Shown one piece after another: positions 1-5,326 of a stretch of 5,326 nucleotides of DNA; position 1 is the stretch's first letter; each line of letters opens with the position of its first letter. The notes beneath the pieces were generated by a model. That model worked only from the letters and a program-made list of their open reading frames with translations. It searched no databases and was not told the origin of the DNA. Source of the stretch: Dialister sp. CAG:486 (GTDB lineage: Bacteria > Bacillota > Negativicutes > Veillonellales > Dialisteraceae); contig FR879537.1 in assembly GCA_000434475.1 (NCBI GenBank), positions 1 to 5,326 on the forward strand, written 5' to 3'. Position numbers and translations under genes: made by a program.

Positions 1-98
1 CTCGACTTCGCTCGGGATGACGATACGAGAAACGCGACTTTTCCACTTTCCGCGATACGGTATTTCCGTTTCCTGCTATCAGACATGCACCATAAACA
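1..98. other. Noncoding edge, no gene recognised
   Basis: I see no convincing coding frame or RNA gene here. The first 20 bases, read on the minus strand, are TCATCCCGAGCGAAGTCGAG. From memory this resembles a short GC-rich motif found in multicopy intergenic repeats of various bacteria, but the window cuts it, so its size and copy number cannot be judged. The 7-mer CGATACG occurs at 21-27 and again at 53-59, which is probably chance. The stretch lies beyond the operon terminator and may belong to the next transcription unit to the left. Confidence 0.4.
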
Positions 99-132
99 AA
101 AGAGCCATGAACAAAACTGTTCATGGCTCTTT
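99..132 (-). terminator. Rho-independent terminator of the operon, possibly bidirectional
   Basis: A perfect 15-bp inverted repeat (arms 99-113 and 118-132) encloses a 4-base loop. Read on the minus strand the stem ends in GGCTC and runs into TTTTGTTT, a usable U-tract. The hairpin begins 54 bases after the tetR stop codon, the right place to end the two-gene transcript. On the plus strand the same stem is followed by CTCTTTCATTT, a weaker U-tract, so it could also stop a convergent transcript entering from the left. The stem-plus-T-run is seen directly; the function is inferred. Confidence 0.9.
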
Positions 133-154
133 CATTTGCACGCCAGCTGGGATT

Positions 155-189
155 ATCCCTAATCCCTAGTCACTAGTCACTAGCCACTA
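155..189 (-). repeat. Five tandem TAG-starting heptads at the tetR stop codon
   Basis: On the minus strand positions 189 to 155 read as five 7-base units: TAGTGGC, TAGTGAC, TAGTGAC, TAGGGAT, TAGGGAT. The TAG of the first unit is the tetR stop codon. Because 7 is not a multiple of 3, successive TAGs fall in different frames. Three CTAG sites (166-169, 173-176, 180-183) also give TAG in all three frames of the plus strand. The array sits between the stop codon and the terminator. It may be slippage-prone intergenic filler or an active stop cassette; the sequence alone does not decide. Confidence 0.8.
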
Positions 190-837
190 TTTACTCTTCT
201 GCAGGATCTCCTTCAGGTACTCATTCTTTTCCTTTTTCTCATCCACATTATCGAGAAGGAGGTCGACATAGCGGGAAAGCGTCGCGTCGTCGGTGTATCC
301 CTGGATGAAGGAATTTCCCTTATTGCTTTCCAGAATGATAGGAAATTCGACGGCTGCGAAGATCTGCATGGCTTTGAGCTCGAGGTCTTTTTCATCGGTA
401 TAGCCGGTGACCTCCGCCACATTGCGAATGACCTTCTCCCAGCACTGGCTGTGGAGAAGAGAGAGGTAAATGAAGTAGGTGTCCTTGGCGTCCTCGCTCG
501 AAGGATTCGAGATGGAACGGAAGAGAGCAGGGTGCTCGCGGGCCAGGTGGAAGTAGGCGATGATGTATTTCTTCAGCCTTTCACTCGCCGTCAGGCGGTT
601 GTCATCGAGGTAGGAGACGATATTCTCCAGATTGCCCATCATGTACTCGAGCGCCGCACCGATGAGCTCTTCCTTGGAGCCGAAGTAGTAGCGCACGGAG
701 GCGATATTGACGCCGGCTGCCTTGGCGATGGAGCGGACTGTGGCTTTCTTGAAGCCCTGCTGCTGCAGGATGTGAACCGTGGTCTCGATCATCTTTTCAC
801 GGACGCGCTCGCCCTTGCCGGTCAATTTTCTCATCAT
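187..837 (-). CDS. TetR/AcrR-family transcriptional regulator
   Basis: A 216-residue protein of normal TetR length. Residues about 12-58 form the N-terminal DNA-binding domain: helix 1 (VREKMIETTVHILQQQGF), helix 2 (TVRSIAKAAG, 33-42) and the recognition helix with the family hallmark NIASVRYYFGSKEEL (44-58). Residues about 60-200 are helical and variable, as expected of a ligand-binding and dimerisation domain; I cannot name the ligand. The C-terminus is highly charged (DEKKEKNEYLKE). The gene overlaps the upstream activase gene by four bases (ATGA, 834-837), so the two are one transcript and probably translationally coupled. A second ATG follows directly at 834-832, leaving the start uncertain by one codon. 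Likely role (inferred): autorepressor of this operon acting at the palindrome at 5183-5197. No promoter of its own was recognised. No frameshift or missing motif was seen. Confidence 0.96.
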   Translation of the reverse strand: MMRKLTGKGERVREKMIETTVHILQQQGFKKATVRSIAKAAGVNIASVRYYFGSKEELIGAALEYMMGNLENIVSYLDDNRLTASERLKKYIIAYFHLAREHPALFRSISNPSSEDAKDTYFIYLSLLHSQCWEKVIRNVAEVTGYTDEKDLELKAMQIFAAVEFPIILESNKGNSFIQGYTDDATLSRYVDLLLDNVDEKKEKNEYLKEILQKSK

Positions 838-3800
838 AGTGTGGTTCCCTTTCTAAGATTCATGGTTTTCTGAATGAAAGACATTTCCTTCGGCGCTTTC
901 GTCTTTTCCGTGAGAGCATTCATCATCAGCTTCAGTCGGTTTTCCTGATTCACTTCGCTCGCGCTGGCATCGCAATCGAGGGCGAGGAAGACCGCTTCCG
1001 GATACGCTGCATGCAGCTTATGCACCATGCCTTCCCCGGTAATGTGATTCGGCAGGCAGGCGAAGGGCTGCAGGCAGACGATACCGCGGCATTCATGATA
1101 GAGAAGATCGATCATGTCAGCCGTTAAGAACCAGCCTTCGCCCGCGCGGTTGCCGAGTGAAAGGTACTGGGAGGCGCGCTTGGCCATCTTCCCGATGCCG
1201 GTGATCTCATGGAAACGCTGCGATCTTTTCACCGCCTTTTCGAGCGGCTTCCGATACCATTCGAAGAGGTAGCGGGAAAAAGTGTCCTTCAGGTCTTCCT
1301 TCATGGTGCCATCCATATATTTCCGCTGGAAACGGCTGTCAAGCGAGCCGTAGAGGAAGAAATCGAGCATACCGCTCGCCTCGGCTTCGCCGCCATTCGC
1401 TTCGATGGTACGGACGATGTCATTGCTGGCGATGGGGCTGAACTTGACGTAGATCTCCCCGACGATGCCAATGCGCGGACGGCGCGGCATATCGGAAAGC
1501 GGCAGGCGGTCGAAGTCCTGGATGATGCCTGCGATATTCTTTTTATACGATGTGTAGGACTCGCCGGAAAGGATGGCTTCGATGCAGCGCTTCTGCCAGC
1601 TGCGGCAGAGAGTCTCTGCGCTGCCGGGCTCCTTCTCATAAGGGCGTGTACGGTAGAGGCACTGCTGCAGCGCATCGCCGTAGATGACAGCCTGGATCAT
1701 GCGCCGTCCCATCGAAAGGGAGAAATGGAAGCCCGGCTGGGGCTCGAAGCCATGGGTATTGAGGGAGATCACAGGGATATCCGAAAGCCCCGCTTCGTCT
1801 AATGCCTTGTGCAGGAATCCGACATAGTTCGACGCACGGCACATGCCGCCCGTCTGGGACAGCATGACTGCCGTTTTGGAAAGATCATATTTCCCTGACG
1901 TGAGCGCACGCATGAGAGAGCCGATGGTGATGATCGCCGGATAACAGGCGTCGTTATTCACGCAGGAAAGCCCTTTGTCGATATCCTCATGGATCGGCGG
2001 AATGATCTCGATGTGGTAGCCTTCCCGCTGGACTGCGACTTCGATGATGGGGAAATGAATGGGCGACATTTCCGGTGCCAGGATGGTGTAGTCCTTGTCA
2101 CGCTTCATCGCTTCCGTGAAGACCGCCTTCGGATACTCGATCGGCTTTGCGCTTCCCGTCTCTTCGCCGCGCTCCTCGATGGCTGCCTTGAGCGAACGCA
2201 GGCGGATGCGTACAGCGCCCAGGTTCAAACTCTGATCGATCTTGAGACAGGTATAGAGCCGGCCGCGCTGGTGCATGATCTCCTGCACCTGATCCGTCAC
2301 GACCGCATCCAGCCCGCAGCCGAAGGAATTCAGCTCGACGAGCTCCAGATGCGGATGGCGCGTCACATAGTCTGCCGCACGGTACAGGCGGCTGTGCCAC
2401 GTCCACTGGTTCATGACGCGGAGATTTGGATATTCACCGCCGACCATCGCGATGCCGTCTTCCGAAAGCACCGCCATGCCGAGCTGGTTGATGAGATCCG
2501 GGATCGAGTGATTCACCGCCGGATCCACATGGTACGGACGTCCGGCGAGCACGATGCCGATCTCATGCTTCTCCCTGATTTCCGCCAGCACCCGCTTCGT
2601 CTCAGCGAGCAGTCTTTCCTTGTACTCGCGCTCCGCCGCTTCGCCCGCATGGATCGCGCTCTCAAGCTCGGACGAAGAGACGCCCATCGGCGCAAAGGCC
2701 TTCTTCAGCTGCTTCAAGAGCCGCTTCGGCGCATGCAGCGGCAGGAAGGGATGCAGCAGCTTCACCTTGTACTTCCTTAAGATCTCATCCATATTCGCTT
2801 CGATATTTTCCGGATACGATGCGACCATCGGGCAGTGGTAGCTGTTCGTACTGCCCTCATCCGGCCCCTTGTCGATGCAGGGATACCAGATGAAATCCGG
2901 ATGGTGCTTTGCAAGATCTGCCACATGCGTGTGCGCGAGCTTCGCCGGGAAGCACTCGGAATACGACGGGATCGTCTCCATCGCTTCTGTAGAGATCTCG
3001 CGGATCTGCTCCGAGGATGTGAGGACACGGTAGCCGAGGCGGCCGAAGAAGGCATGCCAGAAGGGGAAGTCCTCATACATATTGAGCACGCGCGGGATGC
3101 CGACCGTGCCGCGCTTCGCTTCCTTCGGAGAAAGCGGACGGCGATGCCAGATGACATCCTCCTTCCAGCGGTACATATTCGGGAGCGATGAGTGCGGCGC
3201 GCTCTTGCCCGTCAGCATGAGGGAGGCCCCGCGTTCACAGCGATTCCCCGAGACGAAGGCACGGCCATCATTGAATCGCGTCAGCGTGATCATGCAGTGA
3301 TTGCCGCAGCCCGGGCAGCGCTTCATTTCATTCGTATACGACAGCGTCTTCAATTTCTCCGGTGTCACAAGCGTGGACACATGCCCCGCCGGACAGGTAT
3401 CCCGCGTGATGAGCGCCATGCCATACGCCCCCATCAGCCCCGCCACATCCGGACGGATGACCTCTCTTCCGAGGAGCAGCTCCAGCGCGCGAAGCACCGC
3501 ATCATTGTAGAAGGTCCCGCCCTGCACCACAATCCGCTCGCCCAGGTCAGACGCCTTCTTCAGGCGGATGACCTTGTAAAGCGCATTCTTGATGACCGAA
3601 TAAGAAAGTCCGGCAGAAATATCTGCGACCGAGACGCCATTCTTCTGTGCCTCCCGCACACGGGAATTCATGAAGACCGTGCAGCGAGAGCCCAGATCCA
3701 CCGGATGCTTGGCTGAGAGAGCGATCTTGGCGAAATGCCCGATATCCATCCCCAGCGACCGGGCAAAGGTATCAAGGAACGACCCGCAGCCCGACGAGCA

Positions 3801-5132
3801 GGCCTCATTGAGAAGGATATCATCCACCGCACCATCCTTGATGCGGCAGCACTTCATATCCTGCCCTCCGATATCCAGGATCGTCGTGACATCGGGGAGG
3901 AAATGCTTCGCACCGCGATAGTGCGCCATCGTCTCCACTTCCCCGACATCCGTCTCAAGCGCCCGCTTGATGAGCTCCTCACCATAGCCTGTCACACCTG
4001 CTCCGGCGATCGTCACGCCCTCCGGGAGCTTGGCATACAGATCCTCCAGGATCCGGCGCGCACCCGAAAGCGGCGTCCCCTGATTTCCTCCATAGTACTC
4101 ATAGAGGATGCGATCCTCCTCGTCGAGCAGTACCGCCTTGATCGTCGTCGAGCCCGCATCGATGCCGAGCCAGACAGAGCCCTTCGCCGCAGAAATATCG
4201 CCCCGCGGCACGCGGAAATGACTGTGCCGCTCCTTGAATGCCTCGTAGTCCGCCTCTCCCTCAAAAAGCGGGGGAAGCGTCTTCGATGTGCCAAGGCGGA
4301 CATCCTTCTCCTCTTCCATGCGAGAAAGCCAGCTGTCAAGATCCATCGGCTTGTCATGCATCGCAGACAGCGCCGCCCCGATCGCCACATAGAGCTCCCC
4401 GTGGCGAGGGACGATCATATCCTCATCTGCGATGTGAAGCGTCTCCTGAAAGCGCTTGCGAAGCATCGGCTGATACGTCAAAGGACCGCCTAAAAATGCC
4501 ACCTTCCCATGGATCGGGCGGCCGCAGGTCAACCCCGAGATCGTCTGGTTCACCACCGACTGAAAGACGGAGAGCGCGATATCCTCATTCGACGTTCCTT
4601 CATTCAAAAGCGCCTGAATATCCGTCTTCGCAAAGACCCCGCAGCGGGATGCGATCGGATAGATCCGCTCCGCCTTCTCTGCGAGCCTTCCCATCCCGGC
4701 TGCATCCACCGAGAGGAGAGACGCCATGCGGTCGATGAAAGCCCCCGTCCCACCGGCGCACGCGCCATTCATGCGCTGGTCCACGCCATTTTGAAGATAC
4801 GTGATCTTCTCATCCTCACCCCCGAGCTCGATGATGACATCCGTCTCCGGGTGGAACGTCTGCACCGCCTTCGTCTCCGCCAAGATCTCCTGACAGAAAG
4901 GAAGCCCCATCACCTTCGCAAGTCCCATACCGCCCGAGCCGGAGATCGAAGCCGTGATGCGATAGCCCGAGAACTTCTCCTTGAGCTCATGCAAAAGTAC
5001 CATCGCCATATGGCGGATATCCGACATATGACGCTCATACCTGCCAAATAAAAGTTTCATGTAAGGCGACAAAGCCGCCACTTTGACCGTTGTGGATCCC
5101 ACATCGATGCCGACATGAATGACCGGTTTCAT
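834..5132 (-). CDS. Fused acyl-CoA dehydratase activase / HgdB-like Fe-S reductase
   Basis: A 1432-residue soluble protein with no signal peptide or membrane segment seen; length is typical of the COG1924-COG3580-COG3581 fusion family. Module 1 (about 4-255) is a BadF/BcrA-type ATPase: phosphate loop GIDVGSTTVK (8-17), ELGGEDEKI (102-110), cluster cysteines C125 and C164. Module 2 (about 320-577) repeats this: GIDAGSTTIK (323-332), DIGGQDMK (420-427), C445 and C484. Both Cys pairs are 39 residues apart, as in the HgdC activator. A knuckle C606/C609/C613/C632 follows. Then come a DUF2229-like module (about 677-985; C727, C752, C767, GRPYHVDP at 864-871, C939) and a COG3581-like module (about 1015-1405; C1057, C1063, C1098, QPFACLPNHITG, NQENRLKLM). 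Expected role: ATP-driven low-potential electron transfer from the activase half to clusters in the HgdB-like half, in the cytoplasm of an anaerobe. Substrate unknown; I would not call it a dehydratase. ATG 5132 is chosen over in-frame TTG 5147, which lies in the ribosome site. Confidence 0.93.
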   Translation of the reverse strand: MKPVIHVGIDVGSTTVKVAALSPYMKLLFGRYERHMSDIRHMAMVLLHELKEKFSGYRITASISGSGGMGLAKVMGLPFCQEILAETKAVQTFHPETDVIIELGGEDEKITYLQNGVDQRMNGACAGGTGAFIDRMASLLSVDAAGMGRLAEKAERIYPIASRCGVFAKTDIQALLNEGTSNEDIALSVFQSVVNQTISGLTCGRPIHGKVAFLGGPLTYQPMLRKRFQETLHIADEDMIVPRHGELYVAIGAALSAMHDKPMDLDSWLSRMEEEKDVRLGTSKTLPPLFEGEADYEAFKERHSHFRVPRGDISAAKGSVWLGIDAGSTTIKAVLLDEEDRILYEYYGGNQGTPLSGARRILEDLYAKLPEGVTIAGAGVTGYGEELIKRALETDVGEVETMAHYRGAKHFLPDVTTILDIGGQDMKCCRIKDGAVDDILLNEACSSGCGSFLDTFARSLGMDIGHFAKIALSAKHPVDLGSRCTVFMNSRVREAQKNGVSVADISAGLSYSVIKNALYKVIRLKKASDLGERIVVQGGTFYNDAVLRALELLLGREVIRPDVAGLMGAYGMALITRDTCPAGHVSTLVTPEKLKTLSYTNEMKRCPGCGNHCMITLTRFNDGRAFVSGNRCERGASLMLTGKSAPHSSLPNMYRWKEDVIWHRRPLSPKEAKRGTVGIPRVLNMYEDFPFWHAFFGRLGYRVLTSSEQIREISTEAMETIPSYSECFPAKLAHTHVADLAKHHPDFIWYPCIDKGPDEGSTNSYHCPMVASYPENIEANMDEILRKYKVKLLHPFLPLHAPKRLLKQLKKAFAPMGVSSSELESAIHAGEAAEREYKERLLAETKRVLAEIREKHEIGIVLAGRPYHVDPAVNHSIPDLINQLGMAVLSEDGIAMVGGEYPNLRVMNQWTWHSRLYRAADYVTRHPHLELVELNSFGCGLDAVVTDQVQEIMHQRGRLYTCLKIDQSLNLGAVRIRLRSLKAAIEERGEETGSAKPIEYPKAVFTEAMKRDKDYTILAPEMSPIHFPIIEVAVQREGYHIEIIPPIHEDIDKGLSCVNNDACYPAIITIGSLMRALTSGKYDLSKTAVMLSQTGGMCRASNYVGFLHKALDEAGLSDIPVISLNTHGFEPQPGFHFSLSMGRRMIQAVIYGDALQQCLYRTRPYEKEPGSAETLCRSWQKRCIEAILSGESYTSYKKNIAGIIQDFDRLPLSDMPRRPRIGIVGEIYVKFSPIASNDIVRTIEANGGEAEASGMLDFFLYGSLDSRFQRKYMDGTMKEDLKDTFSRYLFEWYRKPLEKAVKRSQRFHEITGIGKMAKRASQYLSLGNRAGEGWFLTADMIDLLYHECRGIVCLQPFACLPNHITGEGMVHKLHAAYPEAVFLALDCDASASEVNQENRLKLMMNALTEKTKAPKEMSFIQKTMNLRKGTTL
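846..852 (-). promoter_or_regulatory. Ribosome binding site of tetR, inside the upstream gene
   Basis: Minus-strand AAAGGGA lies within the last codons of the activase gene, 8 bases before ATG 837 and 11 before the alternative ATG 834. It is a moderate Shine-Dalgarno match. The spacing suits either start and supports translation restarting where the first gene ends. Confidence 0.6.
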
Positions 5133-5138
5133 GAAACG

Positions 5139-5145
5139 ACCTCCC
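5139..5145 (-). promoter_or_regulatory. Strong ribosome binding site that decides the start of the activase gene
   Basis: Minus-strand GGGAGGT ends 6 bases before ATG 5132; the GGAGG core is 7 bases from it, which is optimal. The frame stays open upstream to a TTG at 5147, but that TTG overlaps the ribosome site itself and has no purine-rich site before it. The protein therefore begins MKPVIHVGIDVG, five residues shorter than the longest open frame. Confidence 0.92.
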
Positions 5146-5166
5146 AACTGTATACGTCTTATTTAT

Positions 5167-5195
5167 ATTATAACACGCATATTCATACATTGTAT
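5167..5195 (-). promoter_or_regulatory. Main promoter of the operon, extended -10 type
   Basis: Minus-strand TATAAT (5172-5167) is a perfect -10 box preceded by TGT (5175-5173), giving an extended -10 TGTTATAAT. At 17 bases upstream the -35 position reads ATACAA (5195-5190), a poor match, consistent with the extended -10 doing the work. Transcription would start near 5160, leaving a leader of about 28 bases, too short for a riboswitch or attenuator. The -35 position is covered by a palindrome, which suits repression. Confidence 0.82.
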
Positions 5196-5197
5196 GA
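5183..5197. promoter_or_regulatory. Candidate TetR operator, 15-bp perfect palindrome
   Basis: TCATACATTGTATGA on the plus strand is two perfect 7-base half-sites (TCATACA and TGTATGA) around one central base at 5190. Size and symmetry fit a TetR dimer site, and it covers the -35 position of the operon promoter, where binding would block RNA polymerase. The only regulator gene in the window is the second gene of this operon, so autoregulation is the simplest reading. A partial half-site, TGTAT, recurs at 5149-5153 in the leader, about 42 bases away; this is weak. Symmetry and position are seen; the binding protein is inferred. Confidence 0.7.
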
Positions 5198-5208
5198 TTT
5201 CTAATCCC

Positions 5209-5237
5209 ATTTTAGCACAATAAAGCATAGAACACAA
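5209..5237 (-). promoter_or_regulatory. Possible second, upstream promoter
   Basis: Minus-strand TTGTGT (5237-5232), 17 bases, then TAAAAT (5214-5209), with TGC directly before the -10 box, makes a reasonable sigma-A-like match with its own extended -10. If used, transcription would start near 5202 and cross the palindrome. AT-rich sequence gives such matches by chance, so this is weaker than the promoter at 5167. Confidence 0.4.
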
Positions 5238-5259
5238 TGGAAAAAGAGGGAAGGTTGTC

Positions 5260-5280
5260 GGGTTCAGGGTTCAGGGTTCG
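5260..5280. repeat. Three-copy heptad tandem repeat GGGTTCA
   Basis: On the plus strand three 7-base units follow each other: GGGTTCA, GGGTTCA, GGGTTCG. They sit upstream of the operon promoters in sequence without a coding frame. The unit length equals that of the array after tetR, but the units differ. The array runs straight into a GC hairpin, so both may be parts of one larger intergenic element cut by the window edge. Confidence 0.75.
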
Positions 5281-5291
5281 CCCGTGGGGCG
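5279..5291. repeat. Small GC hairpin next to the heptad repeat
   Basis: CGCCC (5279-5283) and GGGCG (5287-5291) pair around a 3-base loop, GTG. No T-run follows on the plus strand, so it is not a standard terminator in that direction. Joined to the GGGTTC repeat it has the look of a short intergenic palindromic element, but only one copy is in view. The remaining bases to 5326 show nothing I can name. Confidence 0.4.
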
Positions 5292-5326
5292 GGTCGTCCC
5301 TTGATTACGCTTGAAAGCCTCTCGCT

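Noticed and set aside
21..75. Direct repeat CGATACG (21-27 and 53-59) and short hairpin ACGG...CCGT
   Set aside because: A 7-base repeat and a 4-bp stem are too short to mean anything on their own in about 100 bases of noncoding sequence.
155..189. CRISPR array or phage attachment site
   Set aside because: The units are contiguous 7-mers with no spacers, and no integrase, cas or tRNA gene lies in the window.
451..873. Open frame of 140 codons on the plus strand, opposite tetR
   Set aside because: Antisense to the conserved TetR helix-turn-helix; no domain recognised.
1989..2780. Open frame of 263 codons on the plus strand, opposite the activase gene
   Set aside because: It lies wholly antisense to a well-conserved coding region, its translation is rich in Arg, His and Asp with no family motif, and it looks like a mirror of the codon bias of the real gene.
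3735..4493. Open frame of 252 codons on the plus strand, opposite the ATPase modules
   Set aside because: Low-complexity Arg/Leu/Ile/Asp composition without a recognisable domain, fully antisense to the conserved ATPase motifs, and no convincing ribosome site or promoter was noticed.
834..5132. Naming the large protein 2-hydroxyglutaryl-CoA dehydratase (hgdA/hgdB/hgdC) or benzoyl-CoA reductase
   Set aside because: It shares the superfamily modules, but the fusion is a separate family whose substrate is unknown, and no glutarate or benzoate pathway gene is present beside it.
5133..5160. Riboswitch or attenuator in the activase leader
   Set aside because: The leader from the predicted start site is only about 28 bases; it holds a 6-base palindrome (GTATAC) and the ribosome site, with no room for an aptamer.

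Overview
The window holds one compact two-gene operon, read entirely on the minus strand (right to left), with short noncoding flanks. The first gene (5132 to 834) encodes a giant single-chain protein of the 2-hydroxyacyl-CoA dehydratase activase / benzoyl-CoA reductase superfamily. It has two ASKHA-type ATPase modules in tandem, a small Cys-rich knuckle, then two HgdB-like Fe-S reductase modules (DUF2229/COG3580-like and COG3581-like). The second gene (837 to 187) encodes a TetR-family repressor and overlaps the first by the ATGA motif.

Layout from right to left. 5326 to about 5240 is noncoding and carries a 7-base tandem repeat and a small GC hairpin. 5240 to 5133 is an AT-rich promoter region with an extended -10 box (TGTTATAAT), a perfect 15-bp palindrome over the -35 position that is a good candidate TetR operator, a possible second promoter upstream, and a strong Shine-Dalgarno sequence that fixes the start at ATG 5132. 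The two overlapping genes follow. After them come a five-copy heptad repeat beginning at the tetR stop codon, and a perfect 15-bp hairpin terminator. The last 98 bases hold no gene that I can support.

How the parts may work together (inference): the TetR protein probably represses its own operon by binding the palindrome, and a small ligand, perhaps an acyl-CoA or related metabolite, would relieve this. The large protein joins an ATP-driven electron injector (the ATPase pair with a [4Fe-4S] cluster) to its electron acceptor or catalyst (the HgdB-like half) in one chain. The separate proteins do this in 2-hydroxyglutaryl-CoA dehydratase, benzoyl-CoA reductase and double-cubane cluster protein systems. 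The substrate of the fused family is not known to me.

Organism: the oxygen-sensitive enzyme family, sigma-A-like promoter, strong GGGAGG ribosome site and moderately GC-rich coding sequence (judged by eye) suggest a strictly anaerobic Bacillota, possibly a gut or oral Negativicutes (Dialister, Megasphaera or Selenomonas type). The genus is a guess.
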